A stretch of DNA of 64,000 bases from Ochotona curzoniae (taxonomy: Eukaryota; Chordata; Mammalia; Lagomorpha; Ochotonidae): assembly GCF_017591425.1 (NCBI RefSeq), contig NW_024465885.1, positions 40,122,501-40,186,500 of the forward strand, in the 5' to 3' direction. The notes beneath the pieces are model-generated. The model was not told where the DNA came from. It worked only from the letters and a program-made list of their open reading frames with translations, and did not search any database. Below, piece by piece: positions 54,993 to 64,000 of the stretch (positions are counted from its first letter, which is position 1; every line of letters starts with the position of its first letter). The position numbers and the translations under genes were made by a program.

Positions 54993-55327
54993 TTTTAAAA
55001 TTGTATTTATTTTTATTGGAAAGTCACATATATGGAGAGGAGGAGAGACAGAGACGAATATATTCTGTCTGCTGATTCACTCCCAAAGTACTGCAATGGC
55101 CAGAGCTGAGTCAATCCAAAAGTCAGGAGCCCGGAGCTTCTTCTGGGTCTCCCATGCAGGTTCAGGGTCCAAAGGCTTTGGACCGTCTTTGACTGTTTTC
55201 CCAGGTCACAAGCAGGGAGCTGGATGGGAAGCAGGGCTGTCGGGATTAGAACTGGTGCCTATATGGGATCCTGGAGCATGCAAGTTGAGGCCTTTAGTCA
55301 GTAGGCTATTGCACTGGAACCTATCAG
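54993..55327 (-). repeat. C-SINE, pika-like subtype, with target duplication
   Basis: Full-length minus-strand copy: ATTGGAAAGTCACATATATG, GGAGCCCGGAGCTTCTTCTG, TTTCCCAGGTCACAAGCAGG, GGGATTAGAACTGGTGCCTA, GGCTATTGCACTGGAACC. TTCCATTCTT flanks it at 54983-54992 and 55328-55337. A 155-codon plus frame through it is SINE sequence. Confidence 0.93.
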
Positions 55328-55344
55328 TTCCATTCTTATAAATT

Positions 55345-55660
55345 TAAAATTATATATATATTTGAGAAAGAGCAAGAGAGAGGGAGGGACAAAAAGAGGG
55401 AATTAGGGACAGAGATGCTGACCATCCTCATGATTTTCCATATCCCACTGACTAATTCACAGATCCTGGCAACAGGGCAACAGCTGGGGATGGCCACAAC
55501 TGAGGTCACTGGCCTGGAATTGTCAGAGACCCCACCCTGGAGCCATCCACTGCTGCTTCTTGGGAAGAGCTTTAACAGGAAGCTCAGCTGAAGCGGACGA
55601 TGTGGGATGTTAACCAGGTGCTTTGCTATGAGATAAACGTGTCCCAGGTCATGTCTCAGC
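55345..55660 (-). repeat. C-SINE, old
   Basis: Just downstream of the previous SINE: TATATATTTGAGAAAGAGCA, GAGAGAGGGAGGGACAAAAA, ATTCACAGATCCTGGCAACA, GGAGCCATCCACTGCTGCTT, GCTCAGCTGAAGCGGACGAT. Rearranged internally. The 159-codon minus frame across it is SINE plus flank. Confidence 0.75.
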
Positions 55661-56599
55661 TGCTTAGCCAAAAACCTGCCCAATCTCACGCAGTTTAAGG
55701 AGAGAATGTATATTATTGAAAAAGTATTAGGAATAGTTGATGCCAAATTCTTTGTCGCTTTAAATTGAATTTTGAAAACTAAAGTATTTTTATTGCATAT
55801 TTTATTGCATAACATTTACTCAGTGTTACTACTTGGTACTTAAAGCTTCAGAAAGTTATTTTTCTGCAGATCGGACAGATAGGTTAATTCTTCTAATTTT
55901 ATGAATTTGTGAATAATTTTTTATTTAACCTTGAATTCATTTTGGTGGGTAGTAGAAAGTGGATATCCTAATTGAATTTTATATTGTTATCCCTTATCCA
56001 CATAATATTAATAATATTTATGTTAACATCTGTTTCAGAGGTTTAATAATATGATTTTCATGTAAAAGTGATAAAATTTCTGATTTGTCTATTCTGGCCT
56101 ATTTTTCTTCCTTTTTCCTTTTTTTTTGCAACATAGCTAAGCCACTGTTACAATTGCTGGTTTGCAGTGTTTAAATGTCTAATAAAATGTAATGCTCCTG
56201 AAGTAATGCTTCACTTTTCAAAGTTTGCACATTTGTGATATTTCTTTTTTATGTATTTCTGTAATATTCCTGTCATTCTAAATGTCTTGGTAGCATCAGT
56301 TTCAGGAGTTTCAGGCATATTTTGTTATCTTCCCACTCCCCCATATTTGGAATTTGAATATAATGGCTCTGTAAATTTTCTCTGGGAAAATATTAAACTC
56401 TACCAAGGTCTAAATAGTAACGCTTTATTTAATAAGGTTCTTTTATATTTTCTACTTAATACTTCTTACTGTGAAAGCTTTGTGCAGCTTCTCATTAAGC
56501 TTTTCATGACTATTTCTCATTTTTATGTTTAAAGTTAGATCACTTTTATTCTTGTATTCTCTAAAAGATAGAATATAATAATTCTTTAAAAATTTAGAT
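55661..56599. other. Unassigned AT-rich sequence
   Basis: About 940 bases; T-rich with no recognised repeat. A 93-codon plus frame at 56251-56532 has no recognisable content. Confidence 0.4.
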
Positions 56600-56602
56600 A
56601 TT

Positions 56603-56913
56603 GGGCACGGCAGCGTGGCCTAGTGGCTAAAGTCCTCGCCTTGAATGCGCTGGGATCCCATATGGGCACTGGTTCTAATCCTGGCAGCCCTGCTTCCCAT
56701 CCAGCTCCCTGCTTGTGGCCTGGGAAAGCAGTCGAGGATGGCCTAAAGCTTTGGGACCCTGCACCTGTGTGGGAGACCCGGAAGAGGTTCCTGGTTCCCA
56801 GCTTTGGATCACTTGTGGAGTGAATCATTGGACGGACGGAAGATCTTCCTTTCTGTCTCTCCTACTCTCTGTATATCTGACTTTGTAATAAAAATGAATA
56901 AATCTTAAAAAAG
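56603..56913 (+). repeat. C-SINE, pika-like subtype, near-consensus
   Basis: The least diverged copy here: GGGCACGGCAGCGTGGCCTA, GTGGCTAAAGTCCTCGCCTT, GGGATCCCATATGGGCACTG, CAGCTCCCTGCTTGTGGCCT, AAGCTTTGGGACCCTGCACC, CTCTGTATATCTGACTTTGT, AATAAAAATGAATAAATC. The A and B box positions of the tRNA-derived head are recognisable (GTGGCCTAGTGG and GGTTCTAATCC). It is preceded by TTTAGATATT and followed by TTTAGATATT. Confidence 0.97.
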
Positions 56914-56930
56914 AATTCTTTTTAGATATT

Positions 56931-57260
56931 GGGAATGGTGCGGTAGCCTAGCAGCTAAAGTCCTTGTCTTGCATGCTTTGGGATCCCACATGGGCCCTGG
57001 TTCTAATCCTGGCTGCTATACTTCTCATCTAGCTCCCTGCTTGTAGCATGGGAAAGCCAGCAGTGGAGGATGGTCAAAAACTTTGGGACCCTGCACCTGC
57101 ATGGAAGACCTGGAGGAAGCTCAGGGCTCCTGGGTTTGGATCGGCACAGCTACAGTTGTTGCGTCCACTTGGGGAGTGAATCAACAGATGGAAGATCTTT
57201 CTTTGTCTCTCCTCCTCTCTGTATACCTGACTTTCCAATATAATGAAAAAAAAATCTTTA
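56931..57260 (+). repeat. C-SINE, second insertion at the same target
   Basis: Second plus-strand copy directly after the first: GGGAATGGTGCGGTAGCCTA, GCAGCTAAAGTCCTTGTCTT, CTGCACCTGCATGGAAGACC, TCTGTATACCTGACTTTCCA, then an A-rich tail. TTTAGATATT precedes it (56921-56930) and ATTTAGATACTT follows (about 57267). Confidence 0.95.
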
Positions 57261-57278
57261 AAAAATATTTAGATACTT

Positions 57279-58239
57279 ATTTTGCCATTTTACTAGGTTA
57301 TTTTATTATTTCCTGTTGGTAATTTCTTTCTAATAGCTGATTCATTGGTTTCATTTAGTTATGCAACTATTCTAATTGTGCATAATGATTTTTCACTTCC
57401 CAGTATTTTATCAGATTTGCTTCTTTTGTACTTATTATTGGCGATAAAACAGCAGTCAGGTTGCCCGTTCTGTCCATCCTTCTTTCGTAATTGTTCTACT
57501 TTGCACCTCTGGATGTCCTGCTGGATAGACATGTAGAATGCAGATGTTGCCCAGTCCCAACACATTGAAAAACAAATGGGCAAGTATCCAGGGAAAGCTA
57601 ATGCACTGGTCAGCCAGTTAGCAGCAAAGGCTGGGAATCACTGTGTTGGACTGAAGCTAGAACGCCCTGCACAGCTGAGCCTCGTCTACTTACAAACCCA
57701 CGTACACACATACATCTATACCGCATAAACCAGTCTAGAGAACTTGTATCTCAGAAAGCGACACTTGGTCATTTCCAGCTTTCTGTAGAGAGCAGACTTC
57801 CTTTTAAATTTCAGGCCAATTAATAAACTCTTTTTTTAAAAAAATGTTTTTTTTTTTCTAGTGGCTTTCTGTTATAATAGAAAGTTCTCTTACAAGTGCA
57901 GTGTGGATTATAGAAATGCTTACCATTTTCAGGCAATTAAAGAAAGAATGACATTTCAACTTTAATTTGGTATAAACAATCATGATGTGATAAAATCCCT
58001 TCATTGCTTTTAGGTAGTTGATAAAAATACTGCATTTTATTAGACATATGTGATGAACCTATTGAAATCATTTCATGTGTTTTATCTCTATGCTGAATGT
58101 CTTATCTATATAGTCAAATTATTACTCTCTAAGCTCATTAACTGGTTTAATTAACTTTCATCACAGCATACAATAGTGAAAATGGAAAATACCTCAAAAT
58201 GTATGATTTCTTTCTCATTTTTTTTTCCTACAGTAGCAA
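57279..58239. other. Unassigned AT-rich sequence
   Basis: About 960 bases; T/A runs near 57830-57860. Nothing recognised. Confidence 0.4.
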
Positions 58240-58566
58240 CCAGGGACTGGTGCTGCACAGTGCAGGTTAAGCTGACATCTGTTATGCTGGCATTGTATAT
58301 GGGTGCTGGTTTAAGTGCTGGTTGCTCCACTTCTCATCCAGCTCTCTGGCAATGTTCCTGGGAAAGTATGGCAAGATGGCTTGAGTAATTGAACCCCTGC
58401 ATCAATGTGGGAAACCTGGAAGAAGTTCCTGGTTCCCAGCTTTGGCTTGGCCCAGTCCTGGCTCTTGTGGACATTTAGGGAGTGAACCAGCAGATGGGAG
58501 AATTCTATGTTTCTCTTTCTCTTTATAATTCTGCCTGTCAAATAAATAAAATTATTTTAAAAAAAG
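58240..58566 (+). repeat. C-SINE, rabbit-like subtype
   Basis: GGGACTGGTGCTGCACAGTG, CTGGTTGCTCCACTTCTCAT, CCAGCTCTCTGGCAATGTTC, GTTCCCAGCTTTGGCTTGGC, AGTGAACCAGCAGATGGGAG, CTGTCAAATAAATAAAATTA. Confidence 0.95.
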
Positions 58567-59974
58567 AGTCACTGCAAACTTAATGAGCAATGTTTATTGA
58601 TGCTGATTCAGTGTAGCTAAATAAATACAAACCGTAATATCTACATAGTGTCACAGAGGAGCACGCTGCCGTCTTCCATGCTTCCTTCTTATCCCAAGGC
58701 CTTCAGTCCTGGCGTCCCTTCTTTCCAAACCTAAGTTTTCAATCAACTTGTAGACCTGTAGGTCAAACCTGATCTTTCCTAGTTCATATCTGCTATATGA
58801 TGGCTAGTGTTCAGGTAAGGTACTTTTCCCACTGTTAGGCTCAGCCTGACTGCAAAGGCAGTGGGGTTGGACACCCTTAAAATGCAAATACGGCTCCGTT
58901 CAGTCGTCTCTGCAAAACACCGTGTCTCCTCCACACATGGTCCCTGTTTCTTTCCTCATTTCATCTTTCTTCCTTCACCATCTTTTCAATGTGTATGCCT
59001 CCTTACATAGAAGAGTGTTGAAAGAAGACCAGTACAATAGACAGTACTTCCTGTGTTTTTATAGTGGTTTTTTTCATTCTGCTTTGAAAGTGTGCTTCAT
59101 TTAATTGTCCAGATTTTACCCTTGTTAATGAATTAATGGAGGCTTTATTCCTTCATCTGTTTCAAGTTCGAAAATGTGTCTGGTGCTCTTATATGTGAAA
59201 AATAGCTTGGCGCTGGGGATTATTCTCTTGGGAAACATTTTTCCCCCTTTGCACTTAATGGGAATTATTCCATCATCGTGAGCTTCATTATTCTTGATGT
59301 TTACTGGTTAGTGGAGAGGTTTCAGTATGGACGTCCTCACCATATTCAATAAGCTCTTTTGCTCCTGCACATCTGGGTTTATTTTGAATTTAGTACATAC
59401 TTTTTCTGGTATTGAAACATATGTATTTTCAGTTTCACCTGTTGAATTCTCTGCCTTAGGATGGATTATCTTTGTCATCTGTGTAGTTTTCTCTAAATAT
59501 CTTTGTCATCTTTATCTACATTTATTGTCTTTGTTTTCTCCTTTCCATGTATCAATAATTTGCTCCTTAGCAATGTCTTTTCAGATCGTCCCTATTCTTA
59601 TAATTTAGTGCATAAATCATAATGATTCCTGTACCAGTTTATTGCTTTAGCTATATAATCTCTCTTTTTCCATGTCCCTTTGTATCCTTTTTCACCATTT
59701 TGTAGTATCTGTTTATTAATTAGGATGTTTTATGGCATAACATGACTAAGGAGGCATGCACTCTGTCCATTGAGTAGTTTCCCTTCTGTGCTTGTCTTTT
59801 GGATAGTCTGCTCTTTGTACTGTTTCTGCCCTCGACACTGCCTGTGTATTCCTCTTTATCTTGCACATGCTGTACCAGTTCTATGCTGAAATCTGATCCG
59901 TCATGGGGCTGGCGGCTTCCCCAGACTCATCCAAACTGGTGTGAAGGCTAAGGGGAACATAGGATAAGAGCAAA
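58567..59974. other. Unassigned sequence
   Basis: About 1.4 kb. No repeat recognised with confidence; 59320-59700 is T-rich and might be an old reversed LINE piece. 58570-58700 is a weak conserved non-coding candidate. Confidence 0.35.
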
Positions 59975-60302
59975 GCTCTGGGGGCCACACCGTGATATAG
60001 TAGGCTAGGCCTCCGTCTGTGGCACCAATACTTCATACGGGTGGCAGGTCATGTTCTGGCTGTTCCACTTCTGATCCAGTTTCCTACACTAGCCTGGGGA
60101 GGCAGTGGAGGATGACTCAAGTTTTGGGGCACTTGTGCCTATGAGAGAGGGCTGATTTCAGATCAACTTCACTCCAGCTGTTGCAGCCATTTTCAGAGTG
60201 AGCCAGCACATGGAAGACCTACCTTTCTGTCTCTGTGTCTCCGTTCTCCTCTCTGTCACTCGGCTTTTCAAATACAAATAAGATAAATCTCTTCTAAAAA
60301 GT
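59975..60302 (+). repeat. C-SINE, rabbit-like subtype
   Basis: GGGGGCCACACCGTGATATA, TGGCTGTTCCACTTCTGATC, AGTGGAGGATGACTCAAGTT, CCAGCTGTTGCAGCCATTTT, GAGCCAGCACATGGAAGACC, CTTTTCAAATACAAATAAGA. Confidence 0.93.
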
Positions 60303-60374
60303 AAATGAATCATGCTGTATCCTATCCTCTACTCCAAAATGCATTTTTAGACCTGTAGCTCTCCTTGAATTATT

Positions 60375-60480
60375 TATAAAAACGTGCATCCCAAAGACAA
60401 ATGCTACATGCTCTCCCTTACATATAGGAGCTAAAATAAAGAAGAAATGCTCATGTGTATCATTTTTGCTGGAAACATAA
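60375..60480 (+). mobile_element. Short L1 3' region fragment
   Basis: ATCCCAAAGACAAATGCTAC followed by ATGCTCTCCCTTACATATAG and GAGCTAAAATAAAG resembles the forward L1 segment 'aaagacaaatactgcatgttctcact...ggagctaaa'. Confidence 0.5.
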
Positions 60481-60559
60481 TGTTTTGTCAATTTTTTTTA
60501 AGTATTTGCCAAGTAAATTAATAGGAATTATGTACTACTGTAATATTGAGGGCTCTGTG

Positions 60560-60770
60560 GTTATTTTAAAAATGTACTTTAAGTGATTAAAATTGAGCAT
60601 ACTCTCATTTGATTATTGTGCATAGCCCTTGCCCATTTTCTTGATGAATGATGGTCTTTGTACTTTTGGGGTTGTTGAAGTCTTTATGCGGTAGTCATTA
60701 AGCTTTTGATTATAATGTATATTAAGAATCTTATCTCAAAATTTAAAAAATACACCCTTAGTTAATTTTT
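60560..60770 (-). mobile_element. Old L1M fragment
   Basis: Reversed L1M: AAAATTGAGCATACTCTCAT, GCCCTTGCCCATTTTCTTGA, GTTGTTGAAGTCTTTATGCG, TAATGTATATTAAGAATCTT. Opposite orientation to the fragment just left of it. Confidence 0.55.
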
Positions 60771-61304
60771 TCTTTTGGTTGGTTCTTCTTTTAATTCTTC
60801 TTTCTTAATTATTTAGATTCTAGGGGAGGGAAGTTTTGTATTTTGACTGAAATTTGTTGCAGTAATTCGGAAACCTCGCTGTACACACCACCGAGAATGA
60901 AAATCCTGTGGAGAGAGATTAGCATGGCTGAACTGCAGAGGAGCAAACTAGATCCAGGGTTGTTAGGTAATGTGCACACCAAAGTTGATATTAGGAATCG
61001 GAAGACCCGTAAATCAGGCCATTGCGTTCCATTTCAAACTTGTGCTATAGTCCCTAAGCACGGTCTGCTTAAGTGGCCACACACACAAACATGCACTATG
61101 TAAATAGGTGTGTTGACATATATAAAGGTGTGTTTACATCTATCCTGCCTGATATATTTTGAAAATTATGAAATGTTTCATTTGGAAACAAATACAGTTT
61201 CACCTCTCTTAGTTCAATAGTTAAATTCAGCTGCATGGAAAAGTAAGTCCTTTACGTGAAAAAATATTTAAAACACACTATTGTAATCACTTTTAAAAAT
61301 AACT
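60771..61304. other. No recognisable feature
   Basis: About 530 bases; nothing firmly recognised. Confidence 0.4.
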
Positions 61305-61605
61305 ATATAAGGCAAAGACATTGTGGTGAGTCAGTTGAAGCTTCCACTTTTACCAGATTGCCTGGGATCCAGTCCATGCTGAATTTCAGCCCAACTTCCT
61401 GTCGATGCGCACACTGAGATGCCGTGTCTGAGGTGTGGTCTGTGTCAGTTTGTGGGTCCAGAGGAGTCCTGCTCCTGGATTCAGCCTGGTCTAGTCCTGA
61501 CTGTTGCAGATATTGGAGGGGAAGTGAAATACTGGATGGAAGATCTCCCCGTCTTCCTTTCACTGTTTTTCCTATATAGTAAAACTAAATTTCAACAAAT
61601 CTTCA
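61305..61605 (+). repeat. C-SINE, diverged
   Basis: GGCAAAGACATTGTGGTGAG, GCCTGGGATCCAGTCCATGC, CAGCCCAACTTCCTGTCGAT, CCTGGATTCAGCCTGGTCTA, TACTGGATGGAAGATCTCCC; tail AACTAAATTTCAACAAATCT. Confidence 0.8.
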
Positions 61606-62704
61606 AACAGCTGTTCAATATAGCCCCCATTAAAAAAAAAGGTGTTAGAAGGTGTTTGTATTTGATTTTTAAGACATGCATTTTTAAAACAGTGAAGCAC
61701 TCACACTGGAAGTTATCAGGAGACTTCACAAACTCTCCCAGGGAAGGATTTAAACTGGATGAACTTTCATCTTGCTGTCATGGTTTATGGGCAACTGGAG
61801 ATCAGAGAAGCTGACTTAATAATACACTGACTGATAAGTTCTAGATCTACAATTCCTGTAGAAAACCTATTTCTCAAGCCTTTGGATTCCCACCTCTCAG
61901 GGCAGGATGGCTTTTTTTTCCCCGCTTCACATTTATTCGCTTATCTCATGAGAATTTCAGCTCAAAACCTCTACCAAGAAAAACAGTTTTCCAAATACAG
62001 GGCACTTGACCAGCTGAAAATTGTGCCCTGGGTTGTCGGAGTGCCTTCTGTCTCACACAGCAGGGTGGCACGCACAATTCGATCTGCTCTCTCTGCTGGC
62101 CGCCTGTGGTGGTCATGCTGCAACACAGAGCTATCCCTCCCTTCTGCAAGTCATCTGTACAGACGTTTTTGAATTTGTTTCTCACTTTTACTGGGTAGTG
62201 GGACATTTGTTTGAAAGAATGCAAGACTTAATGCCTTTGATTTTTCTATTTTTTCCCTCAAACTAGGAAGTATTTCTTTTTGTTTATTCTCATGATCTGT
62301 CCTCATCGGTTGCTAGGCTTCATATTAAAAAGATCTTGTGTTTGTGCACAATCCTTGTTCAAACTCCTACTTATGTCCTCATACTATACTAAACACAAAT
62401 ATTGCCCAGAATTCTTGTTAAAACACAGGGCAAACTCACTCTTAGAAATTCAGAAGCAAAAGTAGCAGGATAGGGTTAAGGAATTTGCATTTTAACATCC
62501 TCCCAGTCTGCTCCCAACTGACACCAACCAATACCCCATTAAAGGGGTCACCCCACTTATAAAAATACTGATTTAGATCATTTGATAGTGAAAATTTTGT
62601 TATTTAAGGGTGCTTTCCCTGTCTGATTATCAGAGATGTAACCATTCTTCATGTTTCACAATAGTTCTCTATTGGATGGAGCATTTGGAATAAAAGAAAG
62701 CTCT
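61606..62704. other. Repeat-free block
   Basis: About 1.1 kb. 61690-62220 is balanced in composition, with overlapping open frames on both strands (96 and 81 codons on plus, 92 on minus). It is a conserved non-coding candidate. 62480-62540 has a faint MER5-like end (GAATTTGCATTTTAACATCC). No exon recognised. Confidence 0.35.
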
Positions 62705-62965
62705 AAGTAGGGCATTTGGCCTAGGGGTTAATATGCTGGTTGGGATGTCTGGGTTCCTTCCAATCCTGGTCTTGCTCCCAGTTCTAGACACCTCCAGTGT
62801 GGAACAGGTGGTGAATTAAGTTCCTGCCACTCAGCTGGCAGACCTGGATTAGGTTTCTGATTCCTGGCTTCAACGTGGCTCTGGCTGTCGTGGGTACTGT
62901 GGGAACGACTCACAGATGTGAACTATCTGTCTGTCTCTATCCCTTTTAAACTTCATTTTAAAAGA
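62705..62965 (+). repeat. C-SINE, diverged
   Basis: GGGCATTTGGCCTAGGGGTT at the 5' end, GGTTTCTGATTCCTGGCTTC, GGCTCTGGCTGTCGTGGGTA, CTATCCCTTTTAAACTTC at the 3' side. Confidence 0.85.
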
Positions 62966-63119
62966 TGATGCCTTATGTCCCAATAAAGGAAAGCTGGATT
63001 TGGGTACACAGAGTTAGATATTCAAATAAATAGCTTCATCTGATTAGCTACTAACCTGGCTTACTTATATAACAAAATGTACAAAATATTAGAAAATTCC
63101 GTTCCTTCTGATAACAGAG

Positions 63120-63330
63120 TGGTTTCCATTGATCTTATCTTGTTCCATTCATGTCCCTCGTGAGTGATGCCCACCCACATAAAATAAGATGATGCTTTTG
63201 CCCATTCTAGTGATTTAAATGCTGGCTTCTTTTGGACACCCCTTCACAGACATATGCCGTAATATGCTTTACGACCTAGCTGTTCATCCTATAGTCCTAT
63301 CAAATTGACATGAACATCAATCATCACATA
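63120..63330 (-). mobile_element. MLT2-type ERVL LTR fragment, reverse orientation
   Basis: Reversed start of an MLT2 LTR: GAGTGATGCCCACCCACATA, CTAGTGATTTAAATGCTGGC, CACCCCTTCACAGACATATG, CAAATTGACATGAACATCAA, ending TCATCACA. In the family this end reads TGTGATGGTTAATTTTATGT on the sense strand. Confidence 0.75.
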
Positions 63331-64000
63331 GGAAACAATCTAAAAGTTTATTGTGAGGTTCAGTAATGGACACTTGTGGAAGGCTCTCTGAAACATGTGA
63401 ATTATAATACAATTAAAGAGTTTGACCATCATCACTGCTGTTTGTGATGAATATATTATGTGACAATATAGCTCTTAGAATCATTTCAATGATTGGAAAG
63501 TTGGGGTGACTTAAAGTAATCTACTTATAGCCTTCAATCTCTCCCTTGTTCCCTTTTTCTGGCACTCAATAAATGTAAGGCCATTTTGAGTTTCTTTGCC
63601 ACATCTCATCTTGGCCATATCTGCAAAGAACAGCACCCTCTCTATCTCTTCAGAGGAGTATTATCAACCATCATTCTCTGGTGTGCACACTTGCCAGTTT
63701 ATTATTTCCCTGGGTAGATCTCCTTTCCATGATATCAGCTAACAGTGGGTTGGTAATTTTCAAGAGAAATTCATCAATAGAAATGTATTCTGGAGGGAGC
63801 TCTTGTTTTGCTAACTCTGTGGTTTGCCTTGACCTCTGCTTTTACTTGCACAGTTTGACTTATTAATGCTATTTATAAATGCTGGGAAGCACTGTTCTGC
63901 ATACTTATCAGAAGATTCACACCACACATCCCCGCAATTCAGTGTATGGAGCTTCTGTTTTACAATCAAACTGAATGATTTTCCTGACTGTCCATTTTGG
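63331..64000. other. No recognisable feature apart from an L2/MIR tail
   Basis: About 670 bases. TCTGGCACTCAATAAATGTA at about 63560 resembles an L2 or MIR tail. Otherwise nothing recognised up to the window edge. Confidence 0.35.

Noticed and set aside
54874..55341. 155-codon plus-strand frame with GPSLTVFPGHKQGAGWEAGL
   Set aside because: This peptide is the translated reverse strand of a C-SINE; the same residues appear in other C-SINE copies here (24055 and 56586).
55336..55815. 159-codon minus-strand frame, the longest in the window
   Set aside because: It runs through a decayed C-SINE and flanking AT-rich DNA and encodes no recognisable protein.
56603..56690. tRNA-like head with A and B box
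   Set aside because: It is the tRNA-derived 5' part of a C-SINE, not a tRNA gene; no tRNA fold with a matching acceptor stem is present.
60900..60960. AGAGATTAGCATGGC, as in U6 snRNA
   Set aside because: The shared string is only about 15 bases. The U6 5' domain and the rest of the molecule do not align, so it is not supported even as a U6 pseudogene.
1..64000. CRISPR arrays, bacterial operons, insertion sequences
   Set aside because: Sequence is plainly mammalian; no direct repeats with regular spacers, no bacterial coding density.

Overview
This window looks like a piece of a lagomorph nuclear genome, most likely a pika (Ochotona) rather than a rabbit. The main evidence is about 26 copies or fragments of the lagomorph C-SINE, a tRNA-derived SINE. 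Some belong to the subtype whose 5' end reads like GTGGCCTAGTGGCTAAAGTC and whose 3' end reads like GACTTTGTAATAAAAATGAA, which I associate with pika. Others resemble the general lagomorph form ending in CTTTCAAATAAATAAA. The remainder is what any eutherian genome carries: decayed L1, L2 and MIR, MaLR and MLT2 LTRs, MER5A and Tigger DNA transposons, and a palindromic mariner-like element. The species call is an inference; the mammalian and lagomorph calls are strong.

I find no protein-coding exon, no functional RNA gene and no recognisable processed pseudogene of a cellular gene. The open frames are short (159 codons at most). They fall inside repeats or have no recognisable content. The window therefore reads as intergenic or deep intronic DNA.

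Layout. 0-5.2 kb: C-SINEs, a MER5A and an L1 on the minus strand whose central part is missing, then a minus-strand MaLR LTR. 5.2-13.5 kb: a Tigger copy, a MaLR LTR, a C-SINE with a clear target duplication, an 820-bp solo LTR and a C-rich LTR-like block. 13.5-20.3 kb: MER5A, L1 fragments, a long L2, and an L1/HAL1-like element with ORF1 joined to an L1 3' end. 20.3-28.7 kb: MIR, a second solo LTR of the same family as the first, C-SINEs, an L1 and an L2. 28.7-45.0 kb: a stretch almost free of C-SINEs. It holds only old repeats, a second Tigger copy ending in telomere-like repeats, a 30-bp minisatellite and several repeat-free tracts that look like conserved non-coding DNA. 45-64 kb: a C-SINE-rich part with a 1.8-kb 5'-truncated L1 on the plus strand and two C-SINEs inserted one after the other at the same target.

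There are no genes to work together here. The sequences most likely to matter functionally are the repeat-free tracts at 33.0-33.7, 37.0-37.4, 39.1-39.6, 43.8-44.5, 46.3-46.6 and 61.7-62.2 kb. Two perfect CRE palindromes and a splice-donor-like site conserved inside both solo LTRs are also worth attention. I found no new biological system. The more unusual items are the solo LTR family with an internal splice donor, the Tigger end replaced by telomeric repeats, the 30-bp minisatellite, and the two internally deleted L1s.
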